NCBI GenBank assembly: GCA_026396875.1
Contig: JAPLVY010000005.1
Span: 89,496 to 124,552, forward strand
DNA length: 35,057 bases
Direction of reading: 5' to 3'
From: Candidatus Falkowiibacteriota bacterium
GTDB taxonomy: Bacteria > Patescibacteriota > Patescibacteriia > Patescibacteriales > UBA12465
Each line of letters opens with the position of its first letter. Within the stretch, counting starts at the first letter, position 1. The notes beneath the pieces were generated by a model, which saw only the letters and a list, made by a program, of their open reading frames with translations, did not search any database and was not told where the DNA came from. Below, piece by piece: positions 20,863 through 29,403 of the stretch. A program made the translations under genes and the position numbers.

Positions 20863-21435
20863 CTAGTAATTCTTAACGTAACTTAATATTTTTTCTTCAA
20901 CTTCTTCTTTGGATAAATTTTCCGTATTAATGATTAAATCAAAAACCTCATGATCTTTTGCAATATCAAAACCAGAAATTCTTTGGTACAAAAACCTAGT
21001 ATCACGATCTTTTTGCCACACTAATCGACGGGTTTTTTGATATTCTTCGTTGCTTCTCCTGGCCACCCTATTGGCTCTGGTTTTTAAAGATGCCCTGAGA
21101 TATATTTTTAAACCCCCCTGAAAAATCCAAGGCAAGCTCCAACTATCAATGACTACATCACTTTTCCTGGCCTCTTTAAGAATAATTTCGTCACATAGCT
21201 TGTCCGGAGGAGTGTCCTTGGCTAGTCTCGCCTGGAGAATTTTTCTACCAACTTCATTTTCCCAAAATCCCCGATTACTTAATTTTTGGTACTTTTTCCA
21301 GTCTCCCCCAAGACAAATAGCGCGTAATATTCCGGAAGGATGAATTAACCTGAGCTTCAAATTTTTACTCAATCTTTTGGCCATTGTGGTTTTTCCCGAT
21401 CCAGAGAAACCAAAAATAATGATGGTTTTTTTCAT
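20863..21435 (-). CDS. Cytidylate-kinase-like P-loop nucleotide kinase
   Basis: 190 residues. Walker A GFSGSGKTT at ~9-17, KRLSKNLKLRLIHPSGILR typical of the archaeal-type CMP kinase / shikimate-kinase-like group, VVIDSWSLPWIF (Walker B-like) and a basic LID with RANRVARRSNEEYQKTRRL. It probably phosphorylates a nucleoside monophosphate or related small molecule; CMP is the first guess. It overlaps the radical SAM gene by 4 nt (ATGA), so translation is coupled. Confidence 0.75.
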   Translation of the reverse strand: MKKTIIIFGFSGSGKTTMAKRLSKNLKLRLIHPSGILRAICLGGDWKKYQKLSNRGFWENEVGRKILQARLAKDTPPDKLCDEIILKEARKSDVVIDSWSLPWIFQGGLKIYLRASLKTRANRVARRSNEEYQKTRRLVWQKDRDTRFLYQRISGFDIAKDHEVFDLIINTENLSKEEVEEKILSYVKNY

Positions 21436-22733
21436 ATTGTTGGACGATAACTCTCTTCGATGTTTTTTGTGGATGAGGAGTAAAGTTCATGTGCAATCAA
21501 ATCTTTGTATATCAGGCCATCACGAGTAAGATAAAAATATTTTTTAGTTACACGAGCAAGCTTGTGCTTGGTTAAAGTTTTAACTGTTTTACCAAAGATT
21601 GATTCAAAGGCGGTTTTAAATTTTTCTTCGAATTCGGATAGATTTAATTTCTTAATATTGTAGATGGCATACTGCCTAATCTTCTCATCCCTGGTCATCA
21701 AAAAAGTATCTTCGATTGATGTTTGCCTATTTTTAATCCTATCAATGTAACGCAAGACTGCTCCTTGGTGGTTATTTTCTGAATAAGTATTTCTGTAATT
21801 AATATTTGACGTATATGTCCTAGCGCCAGAACCAAAACCAATTAATGATTCGCCCTTAAAAACATTATCTTCTTGCAAAAAACCACCACTTCCCTGCAAA
21901 ATATAACGATTATAATCATCCTGCCGATAACCTGCGGCCAGAAATAAATCCCTTGCCAATTTATAACAAGCATATTTGTCACCATTGGCCATATATTTTG
22001 TCTTCTGCTGTTTCCAAAGAGTATTCGGCATAATTCCTAGGGCATAGATTTCCACCGTATCTGGACGAAGAGAAATTACTTTATCTATTGAGCTTTTAAA
22101 TGAATTAATGGTCTGATCAGCGATTCCTAGCATTAGATCAAAGACAATATTTTGCACCCCCTTGGCCTTAAGTATCTTAAAGGCCTCGTTAACATCAAAA
22201 TTTTGATGGCCACGTCTAGCTAGTAAGAGTTCTTGAGGACAAAAAGTTTGAACCCCCAAACTAAATCGATTAAAGCCGAGGAGCAAGTAATCATCAACTT
22301 TTAGCTTGCAAATGGAATCTGGCGTAGCTTCAATACTGATTTCTTTGGCTGTCTTCTTAAAATTAGGAAAAACAATTTCCAATGCATCCATAATTTCTTT
22401 GATCTGGCTAACCGAGAGGAGGGTGGGGGTACCGCCGCCGAAATGCACCGTATTAACAGTTTTATCTTTTAAAATACCTTGATAGGCAATAATCTCTAGA
22501 CACAAAGCTTCAATATAATCTGATTGCATTTTTTCATTACTGATGGTTTTTAAATAACCACAATAAGCGCAAATACTCCGACAAAAAGGGATGTGAATAT
22601 ATAAATTGAGATTTTTCCCAAAATCAATTTGTTTGATATCAATTTTCTTTCCCGGACGATAACAGCGAGGAGTGGGGTAGGCATAAACTTCGGGGTAGAA
22701 GATGTTTTGTTTAATTTTTTCTTCTAATTTCAT
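21432..22733 (-). CDS. HemW/HemN-like radical SAM protein
   Basis: 433 residues. The radical SAM cluster motif CRSICAYC (Cys51, Cys55, Cys58) follows YIHIPF as in HemN/HemW, and VNTVHFGGGTPTLL is the family's glycine-rich motif. SIEATPD, RFSLGVQTF and the C-terminal HemN_C-like helical domain (~350-420, TFLMTRDEKIRQYAIYNIKKL) complete the pattern. HemW acts as a haem chaperone and HemN as a coproporphyrinogen oxidase; the lack of other haem genes nearby makes a different substrate possible. First gene of a minus-strand operon and divergent from a TrmB-type regulator across an inverted repeat that overlaps both promoters. Confidence 0.85.
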   Translation of the reverse strand: MKLEEKIKQNIFYPEVYAYPTPRCYRPGKKIDIKQIDFGKNLNLYIHIPFCRSICAYCGYLKTISNEKMQSDYIEALCLEIIAYQGILKDKTVNTVHFGGGTPTLLSVSQIKEIMDALEIVFPNFKKTAKEISIEATPDSICKLKVDDYLLLGFNRFSLGVQTFCPQELLLARRGHQNFDVNEAFKILKAKGVQNIVFDLMLGIADQTINSFKSSIDKVISLRPDTVEIYALGIMPNTLWKQQKTKYMANGDKYACYKLARDLFLAAGYRQDDYNRYILQGSGGFLQEDNVFKGESLIGFGSGARTYTSNINYRNTYSENNHQGAVLRYIDRIKNRQTSIEDTFLMTRDEKIRQYAIYNIKKLNLSEFEEKFKTAFESIFGKTVKTLTKHKLARVTKKYFYLTRDGLIYKDLIAHELYSSSTKNIEESYRPTI

Positions 22734-22761
22734 AGATTTGATTTCTATTTATTTAACTTAT

Positions 22762-22800
22762 TATTTACAAGTTATCAGACTGGCGCTATACTTGTAAATA
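22762..22800. promoter_or_regulatory. Inverted-repeat operator overlapping two divergent promoters
   Basis: Perfect 10-bp arms TATTTACAAG (22762-22771) and CTTGTAAATA (22791-22800), 19 bp apart. Each arm contains a TTTACA -35-like hexamer for one direction: plus TTTACA-16-TATACT (22787-22792); minus TTTACA-17-ATAACT (22775-22770). The symmetry suggests a dimeric repressor site controlling both genes, probably the adjacent TrmB-type regulator. Confidence 0.65.
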
Positions 22801-22828
22801 TGTCGTAATAATTTAGACAACAAGAGGT

Positions 22829-23617
22829 ATGAACGCAGATAATTTAGTAAAAATCAAAGATTATTTTGAAAAACTAGGGTTGAACGAAAAAGAAATTAAG
22901 GTTTATCTTTTTCTCCTTTCCCGCGGACCACAGCTAGTAAGCTCTCTCGCTAAAGGCTGCGGCTTGACCCGTACTCATGCCTATGACATCGTTAAACACT
23001 TAGAATCACTTGGACTAAGTCATTCCCTCGGCTCAGAATATGGTAAAAAAATTCAGGCACTTTCGGTAAATCAAATCGGTGATTTAATTGATCAAAAAGA
23101 AAGAGAGTTAAAATCTTTGAAAAATGATTTTTTTTCAATTTCCGATGCCCTAAATTCTCTAACCAATATTGAAAGTCATACCAAGCCAAATGTTGCCTAC
23201 TATTATGGCTTAGCCAATCTAAAAAAGTTGATCAATCTTACCCTGCATGCCGAAGAAAAAATGATTCGGGCCGCCGGCTCGGAACTTGATTTAATAGAAA
23301 AACTGGGACAGGAGTTTATGATTAACTATCATCTTAGGCGCGCAGATAAAAAGGTGCAGATCCAATCACTTAGACCGGGGATAAAGAGGGGGAACGACGA
23401 AGTTTTTCGGGATGACAAAAAATATCTAAGAGAAATAAGACTACGTCCCGAAGGAGAAATTTCACTCAAGTCAAATATGATGACTTGGGACAATTATTTG
23501 GCGGTTTATTCCTTAGGGGATGAACCTTTCGGAATTTTAATCGAAAATGAGGCGCTTTCAGTAATGATGAAGAGTTGGTTTAATTTTGTCTGGTCAAAGT
23601 GTCCGAAGGTCAAATAA
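22829..23617 (+). CDS. TrmB-family transcriptional regulator
   Basis: 262 residues. N-terminal winged helix-turn-helix (~1-80, YFEKLGLNEKEIKVYLFLL, SSLAKGCGLTRTHAYDIVKHLESLGLS) followed by a coiled linker (~85-115, QKERELKSLKNDFF) and an effector domain of the PLD-like/TrmB C type (~120-260). Such regulators respond to sugars or other small molecules. The start has a good Shine-Dalgarno (AAGAGG), one of few in the window. The 10-bp inverted repeat just upstream probably serves as its operator for autoregulation and control of the divergent radical SAM operon. Confidence 0.88.
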   Translation: MNADNLVKIKDYFEKLGLNEKEIKVYLFLLSRGPQLVSSLAKGCGLTRTHAYDIVKHLESLGLSHSLGSEYGKKIQALSVNQIGDLIDQKERELKSLKNDFFSISDALNSLTNIESHTKPNVAYYYGLANLKKLINLTLHAEEKMIRAAGSELDLIEKLGQEFMINYHLRRADKKVQIQSLRPGIKRGNDEVFRDDKKYLREIRLRPEGEISLKSNMMTWDNYLAVYSLGDEPFGILIENEALSVMMKSWFNFVWSKCPKVK

Positions 23618-23637
23618 TTTTTAAAATTTATACATTT

Positions 23638-23671
23638 AAAAAGGAAGCTTATTTGAGCTTCCTTATTTTTT
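23638..23671 (+). terminator. Bidirectional terminator after the TrmB-type regulator
   Basis: 9-bp stem (AAGGAAGCT / AGCTTCCTT) with T-rich ends on both strands; nearly the same hairpin as at 19851-19879. Confidence 0.82.
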
Positions 23672-23685
23672 TGTTTTTTCTGGTG

Positions 23686-24081
23686 TTAGCACCAGGTAAA
23701 AACCATAATTATTAGTAATAAGTGGATAGTGTTATCAACTATCGTATAAACTAGTACCGAAAAGGATAAATCTATTTCTCTTCTATTTTCTGTCGACCGA
23801 AAAGCATCTTTAATTGATCTCCCTTTAATCAATTTCAACCACTTTGCCGCGAGAGACCAGCGATCTACCGGAAAATGACTAAGAAAAATAAATAAAATAA
23901 TTAACGGATTTGCAGGGAAAACAAAGATGCAAATAGCGATGGTATAAATAACGCTATGTAAAATGCACCAAATATAACCAGATAATTCTGGGACCGTCTT
24001 CATGATCGCCATTTTCTTTGACTGAAGAAGATAATCACCAATCAAATGGCCAATTAAAATTTTTTCAAAAATTGTTAACAT
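23686..24081 (-). CDS. DUF3307-family membrane protein
   Basis: 131 residues. The start MLTIFEKILIGHLIGDYLLQSKKMAIMK carries the H..GD..LQ...MA..K pattern of DUF3307. Hydrophobic helices follow at ~36-52 (WCILHSVIYTIAICIFVF), ~57-70 (LIILFIFLSHFPVDRW, with the second conserved His and Asp) and ~105-128. The conserved His/Asp residues lie at membrane edges, but no activity is established for the family. It is a single gene, convergent with the TrmB-type gene. Confidence 0.75.
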   Translation of the reverse strand: MLTIFEKILIGHLIGDYLLQSKKMAIMKTVPELSGYIWCILHSVIYTIAICIFVFPANPLIILFIFLSHFPVDRWSLAAKWLKLIKGRSIKDAFRSTENRREIDLSFSVLVYTIVDNTIHLLLIIMVFTWC

Positions 24082-24219
24082 ATAACGGAGGGTATGACGA
24101 AGAATATCGAGGATTCAGAGACATTATGCGAGGATACGCCTTCAGTGTTAAAAAATACTCTTTTATTAAAACTCTAAATGAATACCAGCCATAAGCTTTT
24201 TATCATTTAAAAATCTGAG
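24082..24219. other. Intergenic stretch with only short doubtful frames
   Basis: A plus-strand frame that overlaps the start of the DUF3307 gene and ends at 24190 reads YDEEYRGFRDIMRGYAFSVK and looks protein-like. It has only a TTG start and no promoter, so I do not call it a gene. It may be a remnant. Confidence 0.3.
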
Positions 24220-24247
24220 CCTCGCATCAAAAAATGCGAGGTTTTTT
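24220..24247 (+). terminator. Orphan hairpin terminator
   Basis: 8-bp stem (CCTCGCAT / ATGCGAGG), CAAAAA loop, T6. No complete plus-strand gene ends before it. Confidence 0.8.
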
Positions 24248-24323
24248 AATACTTTCTAAAATATACCTGACTTTTTATTTAAATTTACATTTGTTATAAT
24301 GAAATAAGCCAAAATTTAACTAT

Positions 24324-26246
24324 ATGTTTAAACTAAAACAAAATTTTTCAAATAATAGCTACGAAAGAACTGACTCTTTTGAGCTAGCTATCTCCGCTCC
24401 AGCGAATGAGGCAATTTATCCTGGAAGTAAGGATTCCTACTGGTCAGAGGACATTAAAAGTGATCCGGAGTTGATTGCTCAAGCTGAGAAAAGATTGGAA
24501 TTATCAAAAAAAATACAGACTTTATTCTTGTCTGCACCTGAAAATATCCAAGAAGAAGAAACTGTAGCAACTTATCAAGAGCTAGAAGCTTTTATAAAAT
24601 CTGACCCATATAACGCCAGGTTGTTGCTTTATTTGCCATTTGAAATGATTCCTGGACCAACTGAAACAAAAAGTGATACACAACTAGCAGAGACAAAAAA
24701 TGGCTTTCGCGATTTTTATTTAGAGGAATGGCAAAAGCTGCTAAGCCAACACGATGACCGCAGTAATTTTTCTAATGGCGATATCCCCGAAAGAGAAATC
24801 CGTCGCGGCTCACTGCCCCAGGTCTCAAAGGCTGCCCATCTAATTCCTATTCTTATTGAAAAAAAGCTCCTTTCCTTTGCTCAGGTTATCGCCTTGACCG
24901 AAAACAGCGATGACAGCATCTTATGCGACAGTATTATGGACACCATTCCAACGCTCCTTGATCTCAGGCTGATTTCTGAGGATGAAATAGCAGATTTAAC
25001 TAAATCGCCAAAACAATTATTAAGGAATGTTGGAATAATTATTCAGAATGAAATTAAGAACGAACACCTTACTGAGAAAAACGAAGATGAAGTCAAGAAT
25101 AAAAATTGGTTAACAGAATTACTGCCACAAGCCAATGAGCTTCTGGCGTCAATCGATGAAAAAGCTGAAAAAAAACTAGAAACCTTGCCAGCTAGTCGAG
25201 TAAAATGGGAAGGTCAGCAAGAAAAAAATAAAATTATAAGCGGCTACTCTTCTCGGTTAGCCGACGCTCTCGCCAAGAATCAATTGAACTGGACAGATTT
25301 TGAGGCGCTGATAAAAAACAATACTCAAGAAAAAAATTCGACTTTAATAAATCTTGGAACCATTCAAAAATTTTTAGAAAATACTGCGACCAATAATATT
25401 AACGAGGCACAGAAATTAGCCATTCAGAGCGAACCGCTTTTCATTGCGATGGCCAAGAACCAAGAGTCATTAGTCAAAGAATCAATGGAGAGTATTTTGT
25501 CTCGACTTTTTTCTGCAAATATTATAGACGAAGAGTACTTGTCTAAATTCAATATTCCGGTAACCGAGCTGGGCGCTAAATTTTCTCCGGAAAATATTTT
25601 AAATACCGAGGAATTCAAAGAGCTTTCACAAGTGATCAAAAAAATAGAGTCTGATCCAGAATTAAGCAAACAACTTTACCCAATTTCGATTGTCTACGGT
25701 TCGAAAATTAAAGGCTATGGGGCAAAAGAGGCTGACTTGGATCTCGCTTTCTTTATCAAGCCGAAAACGTCATCTGAAAATCGAGGAGAGGTGCAAAAAT
25801 CACTAGGAGAAGTACTTACCCATGAAAAAATTTCCGGGACTCCTTTGGAATTTTGGCTAGAAGAGTCGGAAAACAAATTAAAAATAAAAAATCATGACAG
25901 TGCGGACAAGACTCTCGGAAATAGCTGGTGCACTCACGTTTTATTTAATGGCGCCTGGTGCGGCGACAAAAAAGTAATTCAGGAATTATACGAAAAATTA
26001 ATGAACCCGTACTTGGAAAATAATGCCGGCGAAGCAGAAAGAAATATTTGGCTTTCTGAATTAGAGCGAGACACACTCCAATATCGCCTAATGCACAAAG
26101 GGTATTTCCGTTTTCAAAAAGAAAAAAATGGCATCAACACGAAGTATCCTACAGAAATTGATGCCGATAGCGCTTTTTGGGACTCTGGTTATCGTCAATT
26201 AGCAACCAAACTTTTTGTGGAAAAAGTCTTTATTCCCAAATTATAG
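24324..26246 (+). CDS. Large helical protein with a nucleotidyltransferase-fold domain
   Basis: 640 residues. The first ~440 are hydrophilic and helical (many Glu, Lys, Ser), with no recognised domain. At ~452-476 the segment SIVYGSKIKGYGAKEADLDL has the GS...G...DxD pattern of the DNA polymerase beta/MNT nucleotidyltransferase fold: GS, then Asp-Leu-Asp as metal ligands. A helical C-terminal part follows, with conserved-looking Trp and His (WCTHVLFNGAWCG). Such domains add nucleotides to small molecules, RNA or proteins, sometimes as toxin-antitoxin partners; the target is unknown here. A perfect TATAAT (24295-24300) lies 23 nt before the ATG, without a clear -35. Followed by a strong terminator. 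Confidence 0.7.
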   Translation: MFKLKQNFSNNSYERTDSFELAISAPANEAIYPGSKDSYWSEDIKSDPELIAQAEKRLELSKKIQTLFLSAPENIQEEETVATYQELEAFIKSDPYNARLLLYLPFEMIPGPTETKSDTQLAETKNGFRDFYLEEWQKLLSQHDDRSNFSNGDIPEREIRRGSLPQVSKAAHLIPILIEKKLLSFAQVIALTENSDDSILCDSIMDTIPTLLDLRLISEDEIADLTKSPKQLLRNVGIIIQNEIKNEHLTEKNEDEVKNKNWLTELLPQANELLASIDEKAEKKLETLPASRVKWEGQQEKNKIISGYSSRLADALAKNQLNWTDFEALIKNNTQEKNSTLINLGTIQKFLENTATNNINEAQKLAIQSEPLFIAMAKNQESLVKESMESILSRLFSANIIDEEYLSKFNIPVTELGAKFSPENILNTEEFKELSQVIKKIESDPELSKQLYPISIVYGSKIKGYGAKEADLDLAFFIKPKTSSENRGEVQKSLGEVLTHEKISGTPLEFWLEESENKLKIKNHDSADKTLGNSWCTHVLFNGAWCGDKKVIQELYEKLMNPYLENNAGEAERNIWLSELERDTLQYRLMHKGYFRFQKEKNGINTKYPTEIDADSAFWDSGYRQLATKLFVEKVFIPKL

Positions 26247-26257
26247 TTTTTAATATG

Positions 26258-26289
26258 AAAAAGCCGAACTTGATGGTTCGGCTTTTTTT
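26258..26289 (+). terminator. Bidirectional terminator between convergent genes
   Basis: Perfect 12-bp stem (AAAAAGCCGAAC / GTTCGGCTTTTT), 6-nt loop, T run. It serves the 640-aa gene and, on the minus strand, the 383-aa gene. Confidence 0.88.
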
Positions 26290-26303
26290 GTTGGCAAATA
26301 ATT

Positions 26304-27455
26304 TTATTCGCGCAAATCTTTTTTGGCAAATCCTTTTCCGCCCAGTTTATCCCAGGGGATGGTATTTCCCAGACGGTGCATGGCAGTAAGATAAATGGCT
26401 TGCATTTCCTGTTCTACCCTTGAAAGTGACATAATGGAAAGTGCGTATTGCGTTACGTTTCTCTCCATGATTACCGCTTCACTGCCAATAGACACGCCAA
26501 GACCTTTTAGCATTTGATCTTTAGTGGAATAACCCGCCTGAACTAAAACTTTTGGATCGTTAATGATGTCCATTATTTTTGTTGCGTCGTACGCCATTGC
26601 ACGAGCCACAGGAATTCCTGGTCCAGCAAAAACTTTGTTAATCACATTAACCATTTCTTCGGCTGCAGCAATTACTGGTGCTGGATCTGGAGGGTCAGCG
26701 AGTCCCGGTATTGCTGCACCAAGATTACCTTGCGACATCGCCATCATCATCACACCCGGATTAGAAACACCCTGAACCCAGTTGTCGTACCAGGCTTTGA
26801 GTTGTTTGTGAAAATCGGATAGGGCTGGCCAAAAATTTGTGTCCAGTTTAAGCAAAAAGGTGTTCTTTCTACCTTCTGAAATGAAGGATCCTTTTACCTT
26901 AATAACTGATAACACTTCGGCATAGGTGCGTTCGGTGAGTAATCTTTGGATAGCGAAGAATTCTTCACCACAGGGCTCACCCTGATCTTCGGCAAACTCT
27001 TCCATTTTATTGGAGAGTAGCTTGGGAAATGAATACAGGCCAAAGCTTTTAGCAATTGCCGCCTTCACGGCAGACAATACTTCTGTTTCTCCAACCTTCA
27101 ATGTGCCGCCAACTTTCAACATTTCGATAAATGATTCGTTGCTTGGCATGACCGGTAGTACGTTAACAATCTGCCCGACTTTCTTTTCGGCTACTTCTTC
27201 AATTTTCAAGTCGCCACGTAATTTTTGCAAATGAGCATTCAGTTTTCCACTTGGAATGTTCATGCTTTTAAATGCTTCTTTCAAGTCGATGTCTGGCACC
27301 GCCTTGGTGTCGCTTAGAAGCAAAACGGCTTCTTCGCTAGGCTCGCCAACGATGCTGGCAAGAGCCTCAGTTACTTCTTCAACTGGCTTGCCGATTGCTT
27401 CAGCGAATAAGCCCACTGTGTTTTTCCACCCTTCCGGGTAGTCTTTTACATCCAT
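26304..27455 (-). CDS. Protein of unknown function (383 aa)
   Basis: A soluble protein with no signal peptide, helical through most of its length. The N-terminus (~1-60) is acidic (PVEEVTEALASIVGEPSEEA). A Met/Gly/Pro-rich stretch (~235-262, GVMMMAMSQGNLGAAIPGL, then DPPDPAPV) may be a flexible linker or a weakly hydrophobic hairpin. The C-terminus is helical (SIMSLSRVEQEMQAIYLTAM). No family is recognised. It has its own consensus promoter and follows the terminator of the PurA-like gene, so it belongs to the neighbourhood rather than the same transcript. Confidence 0.65.
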   Translation of the reverse strand: MDVKDYPEGWKNTVGLFAEAIGKPVEEVTEALASIVGEPSEEAVLLLSDTKAVPDIDLKEAFKSMNIPSGKLNAHLQKLRGDLKIEEVAEKKVGQIVNVLPVMPSNESFIEMLKVGGTLKVGETEVLSAVKAAIAKSFGLYSFPKLLSNKMEEFAEDQGEPCGEEFFAIQRLLTERTYAEVLSVIKVKGSFISEGRKNTFLLKLDTNFWPALSDFHKQLKAWYDNWVQGVSNPGVMMMAMSQGNLGAAIPGLADPPDPAPVIAAAEEMVNVINKVFAGPGIPVARAMAYDATKIMDIINDPKVLVQAGYSTKDQMLKGLGVSIGSEAVIMERNVTQYALSIMSLSRVEQEMQAIYLTAMHRLGNTIPWDKLGGKGFAKKDLRE

Positions 27456-27522
27456 TGTATTACATTTTTGGTGAATATATTTTTAATAAACGAGCGAATA
27501 TCCAACTTCAGATATTCATATC

Positions 27523-27551
27523 TTTATATACTATTACCAAAGATTTGTCAA
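27523..27551 (-). promoter_or_regulatory. Promoter of the 383-aa gene
   Basis: Minus strand: perfect TTGACA, 17-bp spacer, TATAAA; 5' UTR about 60 nt. Confidence 0.7.
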
Positions 27552-27570
27552 CATCTTGACCAATAGATAT

Positions 27571-27599
27571 AAAAAAGCGGTATTTTGGTAATACCGCTT
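27571..27599 (-). terminator. Terminator of the PurA-like gene
   Basis: Perfect 10-bp stem (AAGCGGTATT / AATACCGCTT), 5-nt loop, T6 on the minus strand. Confidence 0.85.
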
Positions 27600-27603
27600 A
27601 TTG

Positions 27604-28989
27604 TTAAAAACATATTTTGTCTTTTTCGGTTGGTCCGAAAGAAATCATCGAAATTGGCATATTTAACTGATTGTTAATCAATTCTTTGCTAAAATCAAAC
27701 AATTCCTTCTGATTCTTGGTACCGATTTTATAAGAAGTAACATCTGGCCGAACCCTAAACAGTTCAGCGCTTAGTCCTTCTTGATGCTTGGTTTTTCCTT
27801 GACCAATTTCTGGGTTAAATTTAATGCACCCACTGGACGTAAAAAATTCATCGTTTAACTCTCCTTGATATTTTTCGCACCAATCCCACTTTCCCATTGA
27901 TTGAATTTGATCAAACCAGGTTAAAGCGAGACCGGAAAACATTTGAGGGCCGCCGCATACTTCCAAGGCATACCTGAGTGAAACAAAATCTAATGGACCA
28001 ATGCGCACCTTTCCCTGCCAACGATTGTCCTGTTTACTGCTACCAGGCAGGAGATTTTCTGACCAGTCTGAATTTTCAGTCACCATTGGGCCAGCGCCGT
28101 GACGAATTTGATAAGCGCGCGTTAACGCGATTTTAACAATTTCACCGTCATAAGCACAATCCTCTAAAAGTTTCCAAGAAAATTCTGGAACTGTTCTTAG
28201 TCTGCTAACATAGGGGCAGAAGCCGTGATAACGATCGGTAAGAATTCCGTGAGAACTCTCCACCACTACCACACCATCGCGCCCAAGAATTTGTTGACTC
28301 AGATAATCACGATCAAAAACTTTTACGGAAGATCCAACTAAATTGAAAGCTTCAACAACATCATCAACAAAATTATCATCAGCCAAAAGTTCTAATAATA
28401 TTTTGGCTTGTTCCTGATCTTTTTTCCAAAATTCTGGCACCAGCGAAATTATTTCTTGAAGGTCCTCGGTCTTTTGCAATCTGATTGCAGCTAATTTGTC
28501 TCTAAGCCCCGGACTACCAAAATCCCTTGCTCTAATTGAAGACTCCGGATGTTTTTCGGCACCCAAGACTGCTTCACCGGCACCAATTCCTACTGTTCCT
28601 TTTTGTTTTTTCTTCCTGCTCATCTCCGTCAGTTGAGAAGCAATCAGATGAAAGGGGGTAATACATAGAGCTTGAGCATCAATCGCAATATAATCAAAAA
28701 TATTGCCGATGCCCCAGTGGTATTTTAAACGTCTTCCTTCATCAAGCAATAAGTAGGGGTCGATAACCATTAATTCAGATAAATAGGTCTTGGCCCCCTC
28801 AAAGGTGCCGCAACCGAATTGAGAAAAATTGAAATTTTCCCCATAACTAGTCCTGACACCATGACTGCCTTGCGCTCCGCCAACCTTAATAATTGTGTGA
28901 GCTTTGTTCAGAGAACTAAGTTTGTGAACGACCGCTCCTTTGCCGCCGTCACCACCACCTAAATCTGTTACTGTGTATAATTTTTTCAT
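27604..28989 (-). CDS. Divergent adenylosuccinate-synthetase-like enzyme (PurA/PurZ superfamily)
   Basis: 461 residues. Clear PurA-fold landmarks are TDLGGGDGGKGAVV (P-loop GDEGKG with catalytic-type Asp14), GGAQGSHGV (the NAGHT motif with catalytic-type His43), KGTVGIGAGEAVLGAEK (the IGTTGRGIGPAYEDK segment), SSHGILTD, TRAYQIRHGAGPMVTEN and NRWQGKVRIGPLDFVSLRYAL. PurA joins Asp to IMP with GTP; the phage enzyme PurZ does so with dGMP. The substrate-binding segments differ enough from housekeeping PurA that I would not assume IMP. It lies 69 nt after a von Willebrand A gene and downstream of a kinase-like gene, an unusual context for purine synthesis, suggesting a specialised nucleotide-derived product. 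Confidence 0.75.
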   Translation of the reverse strand: MKKLYTVTDLGGGDGGKGAVVHKLSSLNKAHTIIKVGGAQGSHGVRTSYGENFNFSQFGCGTFEGAKTYLSELMVIDPYLLLDEGRRLKYHWGIGNIFDYIAIDAQALCITPFHLIASQLTEMSRKKKQKGTVGIGAGEAVLGAEKHPESSIRARDFGSPGLRDKLAAIRLQKTEDLQEIISLVPEFWKKDQEQAKILLELLADDNFVDDVVEAFNLVGSSVKVFDRDYLSQQILGRDGVVVVESSHGILTDRYHGFCPYVSRLRTVPEFSWKLLEDCAYDGEIVKIALTRAYQIRHGAGPMVTENSDWSENLLPGSSKQDNRWQGKVRIGPLDFVSLRYALEVCGGPQMFSGLALTWFDQIQSMGKWDWCEKYQGELNDEFFTSSGCIKFNPEIGQGKTKHQEGLSAELFRVRPDVTSYKIGTKNQKELFDFSKELINNQLNMPISMISFGPTEKDKICF

Positions 28990-29005
28990 TAGAAATTAAT
29001 TAAGA

Positions 29006-29025
29006 GGGGCAATTTGCATTGCCCC
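29006..29025. promoter_or_regulatory. Intergenic hairpin between vWA and PurA-like genes
   Basis: 8-bp stem (GGGGCAAT / ATTGCCCC) with a TTGC loop and no strong T run; possible attenuation or mRNA-stability element. Confidence 0.4.
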
Positions 29026-29058
29026 TTGGTTAAAAAATAAATAATCAAGAAAAAATCT

Positions 29059-29403
29059 TTAGGTTTCTTCAGTGATATCTTCCGCCTTAATCGGCCATAG
29101 GTCTCTTTTGTTGGCGAACTTATCACCCTTCATTGGAATAATTTCGAAATTTGGCAATAACATCTGAGCACAAAGTGGAATTCCGGCAACCGCTCTTTTG
29201 ATTTGTGAAGCCTGAGTAGAGTTTATTTTTGCCTGACTGGTTAAAAATTCTTCTACCGTTTCCAACGTAAGAGTCCCCTCAGTCAGGCCAATTATCGCGG
29301 CCTGAACTTCTGGTAATAATTCTGTTTCCGGAAGAACAATTACTCGTTCTGGACCAAAAATTCCTTCCCAATAACGAATAACATGAGGCTCCGGTCCCAC
29401 CAA
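29059..29403 (-). CDS. C-terminal part of the von Willebrand A protein, -1 frame
   Basis: This frame continues the vWA fold: WFAFVLLVGPEPHVIRYWEG (strand and helix expected after the last MIDAS Asp), then FGPERVIVLPETELLPEVQAAIIGL and an acidic tail ending KAEDITEET. The listed GTG is only the first possible start in frame. The frame is open further upstream and joins the N-terminal part at the A6 run (29432-29437). It is most likely not a separate gene but the second half of a 339-residue protein. Confidence 0.6.
   Translation of the reverse strand: MVGPEPHVIRYWEGIFGPERVIVLPETELLPEVQAAIIGLTEGTLTLETVEEFLTSQAKINSTQASQIKRAVAGIPLCAQMLLPNFEIIPMKGDKFANKRDLWPIKAEDITEET

Noticed and set aside
22829-23617. 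MarR/ArsR family call for the regulator
   Set aside because: Length, the coiled linker and the C-terminal domain fit TrmB better.
24082-24190. Small plus-strand gene reading YDEEYRGFRD...
   Set aside because: It has only a TTG start overlapping the divergent gene's start and no promoter; kept only as a possible remnant.
27604-28989. Naming the enzyme purA outright
   Set aside because: Substrate-binding segments diverge and the neighbourhood is not purine synthesis, so the symbol would overstate certainty.
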